Of a DNA stretch of 64,000 nt, positions 22,286 through 35,266 are shown in pieces. Position numbers and translations under genes: made by a program. The stretch lies in assembly GCA_037367405.1 (NCBI GenBank), contig JAZKJV010005542.1, forward strand, positions 732,501-796,500. The letters run 5' to 3'. The stretch's first letter is position 1; each line of letters begins with the position of its first letter. Below the pieces are notes generated by a model. That model made no database searches. It saw only the letters and a program-made list of their open reading frames with translations, and was not told the DNA's origin. This DNA is from Ottelia alismoides (taxonomy: Eukaryota; Streptophyta; Magnoliopsida; Alismatales; Hydrocharitaceae).

Positions 22286-23765
22286 CTTGCTTCATGGCAT
22301 ATTCGAGAAGATTCACAGCTACATGCCTATTGTGACATCCACTGAGCAGAAAATGGCATACAGGAACTCCACGATGGTTGGAGTCTTTTTGGATGCACTC
22401 GACCCGAAGTATGACGCAGCAGGAGCACAACTCTTTATTGGGGAGACCATACCTCCCATGGAGGAGGCCTAGTCGTCTCGGTAGGCTTCTTATTCCTCCT
22501 ACTGCCACTCCACAACCCTCTTCAGCGATATCCACTTCTCGCGGTAGAGGAGGGTCTACCCAATTCAGAGGGTGTAGCCCCCATGACATAGGCGGTGGAT
22601 GCTAGGGTGGTCCTTGCACCTACTGTTGTCGTCTAGGACACTTAGAGGACACATGCTATCTGAAGCATGGATATCTTGTATCTTCTCGTATGGCAGAACA
22701 GATCGAGCCTTCAGAGACTCCAACATCCCGAGATGATCCATGCATGGATAACAATGTCTCTCGTATACAAGAGATCATGACTCTGGTGACCGTTACAACC
22801 ACTATAGTATCAACAGATACTGCATCGCAACCAAAGCCTCTTCGAGCTCCTCAGGTATCATTTACGCTTTTACTGGTAGTAGCGGTGTAGACATGATAGA
22901 GTTGATCATGGACTATGGCGCAACCCACCATATTTGTTTAGATAGAGCAAAGTTCAAGTCCAACAAGTCTATGCCTCCTGGAAGATGGGTTGTTATTTCT
23001 AATGGGGTCCACTTACCTATCTGATGCCATCCATGCACCTTCAGAATGTGTTATATGTCCTTAATTTTCAAATGAACATACTTTATGTTAGTCAGATTAC
23101 TAAGGATATGCAATGTCGTGCCATTTTTGACCCTTTGTCTCATGTGTTTCAAGACATACTCATGAACAGTATGATTGGACATGACGTGAGCGGCATGGGC
23201 TCTATAGATTGGTTCAGCCTCATGTCAGTGCCTCCACTATTCCTGTTGGACCAGTCTCATCGTAAACATGGCACCTTCGTTTTGGCCACCAACCTCTGCA
23301 AAAACAATGCCATGTCCTCCCACAGATCTCCATGTGATCTTCCTTTCAGTGTGAGGCTTCCCAGCTTGGGAGGCACTATCGTTCATCCTTTCCATCTCAT
23401 CAGAGTCAGAGCAGTTCTTAGTTGTTTGAGCTCCTTCATTTAGATATCTTTGGAATAACTCGTGTTCCTGATCATTGGGGGCATTCTTTTTATTTGGTCA
23501 TTGTAGATGACTTTTCTTGGCTTTCTTGGGTTTTTCTTTTGAAGAATAAATATGAGGTTGGGTCTGTTATCAAGTATTTCACAAGTGAGATAAAGAATAT
23601 TTTTAATACCAATGTCAAATATCTGCATTCTAGTAATGCCTTAGAGTTTTGCTTTCTACAGCTTTCTGAGTTTCTCTGGTCTCATGGCATTGTACACTAG
23701 ACCTCATGTGCCCATACATCTCAGCGAAACAATATTGTCGAGCGTAAACACCATCAAGCGTGTGA
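22286..23765 (+). pseudogene. Ty1/copia gag-protease-integrase remnant
   Basis: Plus-strand pieces in changing frames. 22287-22472: copia Gag (IFEKIHSYMPI, FLDALDPKYDAA). About 22617-22660: CCHC zinc knuckle C-x2-C-x4-H-x4-C (CTYCCRLGHLEDTC). About 22905-22935: protease motif IMDYGATHHI, where Tyr replaces Ser of the catalytic DSG. 23024-23160: pre-integrase segment (NVLYVLNFQMNILYVSQITK). 23422-23700: integrase core (HLDIFGI, IVDDFSWLSWVFLLKNK), then a stop and SQRNNIVERKHH. The central integrase Asp is lost (LHSSNALEF). RT and RNase H are missing because the sequence changes to Athila DNA at about 23765-23800. Confidence 0.8.
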
Positions 23766-23799
23766 ACATAACCATGTTAATTCAGAGTCGTGCTCCTCA

Positions 23800-24869
23800 C
23801 GCAACTCATACGCAAACTCTTATAACTATGAATCTGACTTGTACAGTGTAAGTGATAGTAGCTCTCCCCAACTGAAATGACAAAGAGACTAACTTCTCCA
23901 GCATGACAACCTAATAATTCCCCAATCCAGCAACTTCTTCCTCGAGAAGCGAGGTATTCCTATCTAAATTCAAGTAACAACTAACTCAAGAGGAGGTGGT
24001 GAAGAGATGAATGGTCAATGGCCAGTGTAGCTACCGATCCTAGGATGCATGACCAATGTAGTCAAGTCATCCAATTACATGCTCACATGATTTGACTTTG
24101 AAGCTCAAGCTTGCTTATTGACTATATAAATATATACAATCCAACAGGCATTTTATTTTCAATCAGGCCTGTCTATTTTTTGGAGTTTTTATTTTTTTAT
24201 TTTATGAAATACTATTACAGTAGCATTTACATATGGAGTTTTTCCTCTTGAGCAAGTAGAATATCCCTCATTTGAAGCATTATTGCAACCCACACTCTCT
24301 TGTATTTAGACATCACTGTCAGTGGATGGGTTGACGTGCACTTCCCTCCATGGACGAGGATAAATGTTTCCACTTGTGCGTGCCTCATACCGACAAATCC
24401 AATCCCGTCACCAGTCCAACTGAGTTGAACCAAGTGAAAGGTGTCCAAGTTAGGTCATTATCCACAAGAGCCATGTGTGTGCTCCGAAATACTCTACTTA
24501 GGTAGTCAAGAATCCATTGAACCAAGTAACGTGATCCTCTAATAATTAAGTCAACTAGACCTAAAGTACCTCAATTCCAGTTCCTACATGTTTCCTGTTA
24601 CTTGGTAGATTTAAGGTCCAACCAAGCTCCAATCTCTGGACTTTACTTAGACTTATTCAATTATGAAACTCAGAGGTCAGAACACCAAACAAAATGGGCA
24701 AATGAAATGATCATGTGTAGTTGCAATATGCATGGGTAATAATTGAAGAACAAAAACTAAAAGCGCATATCGACAAGTATGTAAGTAATCATGTGAAGTC
24801 GGATGCACTAAACTTATACACAATATTCAAAATAAGAAAGGAGGTTTCTATAATGTCACCAATGGGTGG
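23800..24869 (-). repeat. Fragment of Athila 3' non-coding region
   Basis: It aligns by eye with 1690-2680 (element A) and 54490-55450 (element B). Shared blocks include the GTACAGTGTAAGTGATA region (about 23840) and GAGTTTTTCCTCTTGAGCAA (24236-24255). It is a detached piece on the same strand as A and B, bounded by the copia remnant on the left and an LTR-like repeat on the right. Confidence 0.7.
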
Positions 24870-26641
24870 TGTTGTACATGTGAGCCTGCGACGAGCCATT
24901 ATGCAATAAATGTTATTGCGAATATTTTTCCCTGATATGGAATGACGAATAAATAATTTGCATAATAGGTCCGTTAGTACAATTAGGGTTGTGTACCATG
25001 TCCATCTAAATAATCATACAGCTGTTGATTCAACTATTGAATCATAGACGTTGGTTCTTGGATGAATATCTAAAGGGTTAGATTGAGGACTCATCAAGCA
25101 CCGTCAAATGATTGTTAAGAGATGATCTCTAGCCTAGGTAGGAGATGGCAACTCTTTTCCCAGTTAGGCTGATATATGACCGACCTATTGATGCAGGTCC
25201 TCTACATAGGAATAGAGATTTGAAGGTGTCAGATTAGTTAGGTCAAAGAGTTGACTTAACGAGATTGAGAAAACCAAAGTCCTATATCGTATGCTGTTAC
25301 GATACAGGCACGCATCCTCTGACCGAAGACATATGTGTCACTATATGTCTAAGTATGTACATTTGGCAGACCAATAGGTTGATGACCTAATCAAGGTCCA
25401 TACACTGGCACGCTGGTATGCATACAAGGGCAAATGAGTAATACGATCTCTCAAAGGGATCATACGGGTTTAGTTACGAAATTGGAAGACATGAGCTCAC
25501 TCATGAGATATTGGGAACAATCAAATTCCGTACACGGTCATCTCGCTTTGGAAGCTTGATTGAATTTGTAGGTTTGATTTATACTTTTGGAAAGTATATG
25601 ATCAAGACCTAGGTATGATATATGCTTTCAGAAAGTATATGATCGATGCTGACTCCCAATGATCAAATGAGGAACTTACTGATAAAACCCTGAATAGACA
25701 GTGTAAAGTTGATCTAATACTTCGGGTTTATTCTGATTCTTCTAGTATGCAGGATGTACAGGTATTGAGAATACTTAAGGGTGATGTGATCATAAACAAT
25801 TGTATAACCATGACGCTTCCATTCCTAGGGAGTGATGAGACGGGTCTGGATTTTAGTGACTCCTCTCAGTAGAGAAGTAATACGATCTTAGTCCAAATGT
25901 TGTACATTGATCTGAATGTGATTTAGATGCAATGAGAAGATTAGATTTGCGGTCTTGATTTAACCAATCATCTAAGGGAGGCCCAAGATCTGGATTTGAT
26001 ATATGATCTCAATATCCAAGTCACTATACGTAGAACAATACAATTGCCATGTCCTTATCTTTAAGTATCTGTGGAGAAAGCACATTATCCTTGAATGGGT
26101 TTAGGATAATTTATTATTGATATTATGTATCCAAGCACTGAGAAAATGGATAATTTAATGTGATTTAATTATCATGAGTAATATGAATTTGATCCATATT
26201 ATAAAGAGAGTTATCTAAGATAATTGAATGTGATTTAATTATCAAATATTTGAATAATGTGAATGTGATTCATATTATTTGATAATAAGAGAAAAGAGAT
26301 CCAACATGATTAAATGTGATTTAATTATCATGGATATGAATAATGTGGATAGCAATATCCATATTAGTCATGTATATTATAAATGCGATTTATAATATAT
26401 AAGAGAGAGCTATTTGTAACTTACATTTGTTAATTAAATATTGATGTGAATTGGATTCACATTGGACATTAAATTGAAAATGTGGTTTACATTTTATTTT
26501 GGGTTGTGAATGTGATTCACAATTTTCCAATGTCAAGATTACAATATTTACAAAATAATTATGAATTATTATTGTTGGATTATTTACAACAAGTGTTGTT
26601 GTAAAATCATGGAGATTTCCAAGGAATAATGCAATCTCACA

Positions 26642-26698
26642 AGATTGCATGAGATTTCCAAGATTGCATGAGATTTCCAAGATTGCATGAAATCTCCA
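26642..26698. repeat. Three tandem copies of a 19-bp unit
   Basis: AGATTGCATGAGATTTCCA at 26642-26660 and 26661-26679 (identical) and a third copy with two changes at 26680-26698. An inverted relative, GCAATCTC, lies just upstream near 26631. Confidence 0.9.
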
Positions 26699-26951
26699 TC
26701 CAAATATCTCCATGTAAGCTTGATTGATTTAATTTGGGATTAAATCATATTGATTTATCAATATATATTTAATCTAAATTAAATTAATTGTTGTTGGTTT
26801 TTTACCAACAAAATATTGGCCATTAAAAGAAACACAAATCAATGAGAGCAATCGGATTTGTGTTACACATGGATTGAGATCCATGGATCCCAAAATATTA
26901 AAAATAGAAGGGAACCCCTTGATCTTCTTGGTAACAACAACAGAGACAACA

Positions 26952-26973
26952 ACTCTCTCTCTCTCTCTCTCTA
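26952..26973. repeat. (CT)n microsatellite
   Basis: Nearly pure CT run inside the LTR-like repeat. Pyrimidine runs of this kind often mark the transcribed leader of plant LTRs; here that is inference only. Confidence 0.8.
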
Positions 26974-27944
26974 CACGCCTACTCTCTCTATCCCTCTCAT
27001 GTGGTCGTCCACCATGGATGCCCTAGAGAGATTTTCCATCACCGCAACATCGTCGTTATGCTACCCGATGGTTTGCTCGTGGATCTCCATCTACTTCGGC
27101 ATGCCTTGCTCATGAAGAAGACGTTATGTCTCATTTGTCGATATCATGAGATCCATGGCTTGGATCATCAACATGGATTGCGAGAAGCACGTGTTTCATC
27201 AACATGCTCGCAAGCGTCTCCTCATTGGATCGAACTTGAGACGGGAGGTCTCTTCGTTTAGAGACTCGATCATGCCTCAAGAGGTAATCCTATTAATTGG
27301 TTGTGGTTTAGACGAAACGATCCGAGAAGTGTTCTTGGATCATGTGGTTTCGTCACATGAAAAATTTTAATTTCCACTGCATCGAGCAAGTAGTGCGACT
27401 AGTCGCTTCCAATCGCATACGATGTGATCCTCACGCTTCCGTGATGTGCTTAAGGATCTCACCATATCCTTCAGGTGGATGCGATGCATGTGAGGTTGGT
27501 TGGAGTGGCATGCGATTGAGATTGGAATCCTCATGTATGATCCAAGGGCTGGTGCTTCGACGTAAATGGATGGTCTTGATCAGATCTGGATCTCTCCTCT
27601 TCAATCAGACGACTACAGATGGTGGTGGATGAACATGATGGAAGATGGTTTTCGATCAACTTAAATCCACTTGATCCCCTTCGATCTGGCTTCAATCTCT
27701 ACTATAAATGCTCCAATTGATTTCTCCTATGATATCGGTCTTCTGGAAGTGATCTTCATAGATCTCACTGGGTAGAGATTGGTCATGTTGTGCTCTACCT
27801 TGGATTGTAGGTTCTCAGGTGGTCTGATCTAAGATCCATACGACACCCATTCACATACCAGATCACCTATAAGTTATCAAGGCTTGAAGAAGATGCTTCG
27901 ACTAGTGATTATTCAAAAAATCAATTGGAAATGGATAAATGGTC

Positions 27945-30900
27945 ACATACGAATGGGTTATCACCTTTATTCTATCATTTTGGCCTTAAAAACCCTAGCT
28001 AATGCATGCAATATCTTATTTCGTAGAAATTAACATTCATTATTTGTTCTATTTATTGTCTATAAAATATTGTTTTTAATTCCAAATTTATAAAATAAAG
28101 AAAAGATAACGAACAAAATTCCAAAGAAATCTTATGACCCTAACCCTTGAGACCAAGTCAAGAATTGATTTGATCGACAAGGAATAAAGTAGGGGGAGAT
28201 AAGGGTCAATAATACAATAAAATTGGCATTCTTTTATTCATTTTCGGGGCCTATTTTATTTTCTCTTTTCTATACCTCAAATAAAGAAACTTTATACATA
28301 AAAGATGCACATAATAATATATAGCATAATAAAAAGTTGATTTCATACAAAAATAATCAACAATATACTTTTTTACTATAAATAAAAGGCCAAAATTTCA
28401 AATTCTCAGACCTTATCTCCTAAATTAAAACTCAAAATATATCAAAATCATCTTTAATTGCATATAACTCCTAATAAGTTTTTTAATGAAGGCGATTTCA
28501 TATTTTTTGGAGTTAAGGTGTGAAAGCTAGGTTTTGGGCCCCTATTGTATAGTTCACCTATATAAAATATTAATTTTAGTTATTATTTATTATTTTTATA
28601 ATTGTATATTTTTATAATTTTGTAAATAATTCTTATAATATATGTACATATTTAAAATATAATAAAATCATAAATAAAACATAAAAATAAAACATAAAAA
28701 AAATATGTATATAAAATACATAGATGGAATACCTATACTGATACCTATACAATATATACTTATATTTATTCAAGTGTACATATTACACCAGAAAAATGCA
28801 ATAAATTATGTATAAAAAAGTTATAATTTTATAAAATATTAAAATAAAGTAATAAAATAAAAAATCCAAAATAAAAATAAAATACCCAAATCATATATGA
28901 ATATACCTAAATGGAACACTAAAAATTAACTTTTAATAGATAATTTCAATAAATAATAATAATAATAATAAAATACTATGGAAAATAATAAACAATTTTT
29001 ATTTTAACTTAAAATTAATAAAATCATTTATTATTTATTATTCAATTTAGAAATTGTTTTAGGTTTGGTTTTTTCTGGTTGGTCGACATCGAACAACCAA
29101 GTTTCACCTCTAGTTAACCTCCTCTTTGACCGAGGTCCTAGGCCTTGTCAAAGCTGTGTTTGACCCTTTTTCTCTATTTTCCCTAAGGATTCTTTCTTAC
29201 TTTTGGGTTTTTATCTTCTTCGACATTTTGCCTCGATCCATTATCTTTTGCGCACCCTCTTCTCCTCGATTCGAGTGTGTCTACATCACCTATTTTTCCT
29301 CATCCTTTGGAGCCTCCTATCACATGTACATAAGTAACCTCTAAGCCTTCCTTCCAGTTTTGAATCCCCTTTTGGCATGTTTTGGCTCCCTTCTTGTGAG
29401 CTCTGGATTGAGGTTCGTAACAGGGACCTCTCCAACTCCTTGGCAGCTTAGTTAGGCGGCTCTAAGGTGTATCTCCGCCATCTCCGGTGGAGCATCACTG
29501 TGAGGTAGCATCTCGTTAGTTCCATCCAACTTGAGGTAATTTTTCCTTGCTTTCTAGATTTTTTTAGTTCTAGTTTAATTTTTAGTCATTAGATTTAGGT
29601 TCTGTTAATTGTTTTGTCTTAGATTTGTTAATTTGTAATTTATCAGTGGCTAGCTCTGGCGAACCCATTCACTGTGATTCCCTTGTTTTTCGATGCCCTT
29701 GACCACATCCTCTTCTTTCCCATTGTTTCTCATATGCCTCGCCGCACTTCGCTCGACCAAATCCACTTTGGATCTAGAAGTTGGTGCTTCAACTCCTCCA
29801 CTCGTCGGAGCACCACTGCCCCCTTCCATTCTACATCCATTCACCCCAATAAAGTCCCCCGAATAGCCCTTTTTGCTTGTGCGAACTGTCTTGCAGATGT
29901 TCAAAGGACACCTTAGGGGTCGATTTTGAGAAGAAGAAGGTTCCTGGAGCTGTTGTTCTTCCCTGACCACGTCAGCCTTCATTGCAACTTCAGAAGCTCA
30001 TCGAAGACCCTCATCTGAAGCGGAGGAGACCCGGATCCATTTTCCCCTTGTTTCAAGCTTCCCAGATGGTCAGAGGAGCAAAGGAGAGGAGATCAGTTAG
30101 TTCTTGGCATGATCGTCCAGAGCCCCTTCTAGTCATTCGATCATCTAGCCGCTCCTGATCGTCTAGCCACCATCCAATATTCATTCGCCTCAACCATTGA
30201 TTCCAACTGTGTGATCTTATCTACACCGTCGGGTGCGAACCATCATTGCGTAATGTAGAAGCGATACATGGAAAGTGAGGCACACATCACCGTCCATCTC
30301 TATGTCTTAAGGGGTAATTTGCGAAACATGCCCCTAAATTTTGTCACTTTATTATTTAGTCCTATAATGTATTATTGGAGCTAATACTTATAGTAAAATT
30401 GTAAGAAGGCCCCCTAGATTTATTGTATTTGTGTTTTGGTCCCTTTCCAGCACGTGTTGTCCCATGTGATGTGGGCATTTTGCAGCAAAGACCTCGTGGC
30501 TTTTGTATTTTGTATTTGGTCCATAAACTTTCATATGCAAGTTATATATTTTGGTATATTTGCACTTTGACCTTCAAGTTTTATTTTATTTGCATTTATG
30601 ACCCTACTAGTTCATTCATTTTTTTGTGCATTTATTCTATTTTACTAAATATAGTGTCTATGCTCCTAAAAAAACTAAAAAATAAGGTTATGCTCTTGAT
30701 TGCACATACTTTCATGAGATAATTTTAGATTAGCAATTTAGGGCTTTTCATGTCTATTACAAATCGAAAAGAGCATATTTTTTCCATGTTTACAGTATAA
30801 AATATCAAAAAATATAAATGTTTTGAAAAATTCTCAAAAAATATATTTTTTATATTTTTATATTTTCTGACTTCAGAACAAAAATCGCTAAAAATAGAAA

Positions 30901-31615
30901 AAGAAAATACATAAAAATGAAAAAGTCCCAAAATCCTTTAAAAAAATCTAAAAAATATCAATTTTTCTAAAAGTAATCATTTTTGTTTTATAATTTTCTT
31001 TATATTATTATTTATCTATTAAAATTTATTTAGAAAAATTTGGACACTATTTGATATTTTTAATTTCCAAATTGATTTAGCCATTTATTTAATCCCTAAT
31101 TTGGGATATTTTTTACTTTAAAAATTTATAAGATATAGAAATAAATACTTAAAAATCATAAAAAGTAAAACAATATTTAAAAAAATATATGTAATTTTCT
31201 ATTTTTTCTATTTTTATTAGTATTTATATATATTACCCTATCTTGTATATATAGCCTTATATATTTTATATACCTTTTATAAAAAATAAAAGGAAATAAA
31301 AATTAGAAAATATAAAAAGAAAATAAAAATATAAAAATAAAAACAAAAAAACTATAAAAACAAATATTAAAAAATATATACATAATCAAAGACCCACAAA
31401 AAGACACATAAAAAACAAGAAGCACACATTTTTGCATTTATTTGCACCCATCTCGCGTTTGCTCCCTGTGTTTGACCTGTACAATACTTGCACCTATATA
31501 TACCTTTGTTGAGTTATAATAAATTTTAACTTCAGATTTATTTTTATTTTAATTGTTATATCTACTGTGGGTTAATTGTTGATTTATCGAGGTTTCCTGA
31601 GTGATCGCCACAATG
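27945..31615 (+). repeat. Athila-like LTR in plus orientation
   Basis: Reverse-complement comparison shows homology to the minus-strand LTRs. 28100-28230 pairs with 34985-35110 (AAGGAATAAAGTA... against ...TACTTTATTCC), and 28390-28550 pairs with 34660-34790. The zone order also matches: AT-rich, GC-richer core (29090-30330), 'annealing' phrases such as AATTTGCGAAACATGCCCC (30320), then AT-rich to about 31600. The end CCTGAGTGATCGCCACAATG is similar to the LTR end beside the element A PBS, and a degenerate PBS may follow. Short frames inside (29126-29344, 29674-29916) are not supported as genes. Confidence 0.55.
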
Positions 31616-31639
31616 ACATTATCTTCACCTTGTGAGGAC

Positions 31640-34600
31640 ATATTCGACCCTCGAAAAACACTGGTTATTAGTGGGGGATGGAAGCCAATGCCCAAATGTG
31701 ATCTGGTGTGATAGGATGTAGAAGAAGCACAAAGAAATGAATGTAATCAAAATGAAATGGACTAGTGATCAAATCTAGGGATTCAGACATAGAGATTAGC
31801 CTCCAATAGCGATGATCGAAAGTCTAAGCTATAATATTGATGCAGATATAGAATAAAATTAAAATTAAATAAAATTGAAATGAAACTCATATCAAATTAT
31901 GCTAAAATTTTATACGATGGAAACATATTGAAATGTGATGATCTTATCCTAAATGCACTTGTGGTTGCGATAGAAGCTCAAGCTTGTTACAATGATCTCC
32001 GCTGGATCTCGTTGATATTCCTCCATCTCATGCTCCCACTAATTAGTAATCAACCTCTATAACTAATCGACTAACACAGGGCTCGAGATCGAGAAAAGGT
32101 GAAGCAAATGTGGATCAAAAAAGGAAGGAAACACTTAGAAGTAGATTTAAAGGCGAGTGGAGAGGCTCCGGAAAGATCAAAATGCATGCACGAAAGAGGT
32201 CATGGATCCAGAGGTTAGGAACTGAGTGTGGATAAAAATTGAACAAGATACTTGGATATTCATGTGAAAAGGCTAGGTTGTATGAGATTGGCATTCGATT
32301 GGGAAAAATGGGAGAAGGAGCGGGTTTTGGGTGTTGGATCGGGTTTAGAAAGGAAAGGTGGTGTCGATCGTTGGCTCAACAATCATGTATGGACTAATAA
32401 AGGTCCAATCCAATTCATGACAAAATAGAAAATACAATAAAAAAATTAACAAATACATTGAAAATAACCTTAAATAAAAAGATTAGAGTACAATGTTTAT
32501 AATTTAACTTTTTATTTTTTGTGATTTTCAATTAATTTAAATAGTTAATAAAAACATGTATTTATAGGAATAAATACATATACACAAAGTATACGTATTT
32601 TTATTTAATTATTTTTACAAATATAAATTTTAATTTTGTAATTAATTTATTTAAAGAATACGTTAATAAAAATTAAATTAATGGTACACATAATTAATGA
32701 TATGAACAATATATGTAAAATTTATTAATATGCAATGTATAAATAATTTTATTAATGATGTTTACATAGATTTGATTAATTTTGTAGTTTATTTATTTAT
32801 AGAACATTAAAATAGATCTTAATATATCTTTGGCTTATTTTTACAACAGATTTACAATAGTAATCAAATAAGATTTACGTTATAAGTAATATTTACTTAT
32901 ATAATAAATACATTTATTTGTTTTTCTTCCTTTTTATATTTATTTATATTTTGAACAATTATTATAAACATGTAAACCACATAAAAATACAATATGCATA
33001 AAATTACATAGAATAAAATAAATATAGGTAATATATAATTGTACAAGTATATTGGTACACCCAAAATTCCAACTTTTGGTTCTTAACTCTAATTTTAATG
33101 AAACATCTTCATTTTAAAGATAATTTTCTTCTGAGTACAATGAAAGTGAGTTTAGTTCATTTTGAGTTTATATGAAGTAGATATTGAAAACATTTCCACT
33201 CGCACTCCAGATGGTCTTTTCAGCTTCCTAAGAGAATTCCACACCTGCAGAGCATCTCTAGCAACTCCAGGCCTTGCTGTGGAGAGGCATGGAGGTCAAG
33301 GTACATCTAGCTATCTTGGTTGATGTTCTTTGGTTCAATCGAGCCCCATGTAGATCCTATGAAGCCTTCCTACACAAAACAATGGGTGGCATGAAGACAA
33401 ACATCCTTGACCAAAAATGAGAAGCTGAAATGCATGAGAGTGGCATGAGGAAGCGAGCTTAGATGAGTGGAGGAGCATGAGATCGATTCTCCAATCTAGG
33501 AGAGATAGGGTTGGACTGGATGTGGGGAAAGGTGTAGCAGCGAAGGGTTTTGAAGTGGGATGGTTAGATGGGCCTTAGTAAGGTCAAAACAGTGAGGAAC
33601 AAATGCTTGGAGCAGAGCTCCAACGAACTATGAAGGGACTAAATTACACTAAAACAAAGGAAACTAAGCTAACCTATTAATTAAACAATGCTAAGAATAG
33701 AAAATTATAGATAAAAACCTAATCCTATCAAACCATAAGCTTTGGGTGAGGTGTTCCAACGAGGTATGGATCTCACTCTTCTCCACCTTATCTATGCCGA
33801 AGGTGTTGGGAATCTCATTTTGTCACCAAGGACTCGACTCAGATGGTTACATTATGGTTTTGGTGGTAGATGAAGGATCAAAATGTAAAATGAAGTCAGA
33901 GGTCTTTATTTAAGGGCATATGATTGTCGAACTTGGGAGGACGGTTACATGCAGGAGGATGAGGGTTAGTGAGATATGCATGGTAGGCGTGGAAGAAGAT
34001 CATGGTGTAGTTAAAAGGAGAGGGTATCAAGGGAGAAGGGAGGACTAGAAATTGAGTGAATGCTTGGAGAAAAGGGTCGTCTCATAAGGATTTGACAAAA
34101 ATCAAAGGTGGGCCAAATAGTTAACAGCTTGGTCAACAATTGAATAGTCCTAATTAGTCTACGTAGGATGCATTAGGACAAATCAGAAATAAAATAAGAA
34201 ATAAAATTAATAATAAATTAGAAAATTAATTTAAAACTTAAAATATGAAAAAATATTATTTTAAACTATTTATGGGTATTTTTAGTAATTTTATAATAAT
34301 ATATATTAGGTGTTAATTTTTAAAAGTGTATACATAGGTATATTTACCCATATTTCATGTATTTTATGTACATATTTTATATATTTATAATATATTTAAA
34401 TACAAATTTTCATATTTTTATTTTATTTTTATGACTTTATTTATATACTAAAATAAATATAAGTATATACATTATAGTATAGTATAGCTATGTATTATTT
34501 ATTTTATTGTTATTTAAATTGCTTTATTTCATATTTATATATTTATTATATATTCAAATAATACATATATATATACATATTTAAAAATATTAAAAGTGTA

Positions 34601-35266
34601 AAAATCTAAAGAATGAATTATATGAATAAAATATACAAGTATATAGTACAATGGGACACTAGAAATCAGCTTTTACATCTTAACTCCATTTTTAATAACA
34701 CAACCTTCATTAAATAGATAATTTAATTTAGAATATAACAGAAGTGAGTTTGGTCAATTTTGAGTTCATATGGAGAAGATATTTATCAGTTAAATTCCAT
34801 TTACGACATATTATCTGTATGTCCTAGTTGCATAGTCCATTATTTTTCTTAGATGTTATTTTTTTATTTTCTATGTATTTTATGTACAAGTTTCATATAG
34901 ATCATTTTATCATTTTAGTGTATAAAGTGAAGAAAAAGTAGAGAAAATGTATATTTTTAGGGTTTTAATTATGGTTTTATGTATAGTATATTGACCCTTA
35001 TCTCTCATTACTTTATTCCTTGTCAATCAAGTCAATATTTACTTAGTCTCGAGGTTTTGGGTCATTCAATATCTTTAATACTTCATTTATTTTTCTTTTA
35101 TTTATTATTTTATTTTGGATTTAAATACATATATTGTACAATAGTTAGAGGTTAATTACTGACGAATAATGAATGCTAATTTGTATAAGATAGTTGTATT
35201 TACATTTGTTTTGATGGAGATTTAAATACAAAATGCAAGAATAAAGGTAGATGAATGGTTCATCGG
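31640..35266 (-). repeat. Decayed Athila-like LTR pieces in minus orientation
   Basis: The right end (33800-35266) is a clear LTR: a 5' terminal GATGAACCATTCATC-type palindrome near 35252-35266, the TTATCTCTCATTACTTTATTC block (34995), and TTAACTCCATTTTTAATAAC (34680). The left part (32400-33170) repeats some of the same blocks (TTAACTCTAATTTTAATGAA near 33085), so two LTR 5' halves appear in tandem. GC-richer stretches at 31640-32400 and 33175-34150 fit LTR core zones. There is no PPT at the right end and no coding sequence. Confidence 0.5.

Larger units (their letters stand above)
24870..27810. repeat. LTR-like repeat, copy 1 (TGTTG start)
   Basis: It starts TGTTGTACATG at 24870 and matches the sequence from 62481 to the window end over at least 1.5 kb (shared CGACGAGCCATTATGCAAT, CCATGACGCTTCCATTCC, GTGACTCCTCTCA). 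The TGTTG start and lack of any frame suggest a long terminal repeat, possibly copia. The right end is uncertain: GGTGG precedes the element at 24865-24869 and recurs after CA at both 27472 and 27810. No primer site is seen, so it could be a solo LTR. Local motifs: repeated AATGTGATTTAATTATC-type units (26150-26340) and the repeats listed below. Confidence 0.55.

Noticed and set aside
27001..27632. Overlapping plus-strand frames (27001-27261, 27146-27370, 27342-27632) as a gene
   Set aside because: Three different registers, no domain, inside an LTR-like repeat; no splice pattern joins them.
30725..30931. Short Phe/Ile-rich frames in AT-rich stretches as membrane proteins
   Set aside because: Composition of poly(A/T) DNA gives these frames on both strands (also near 2684, 21288, 53222, 55604); no supporting signals.
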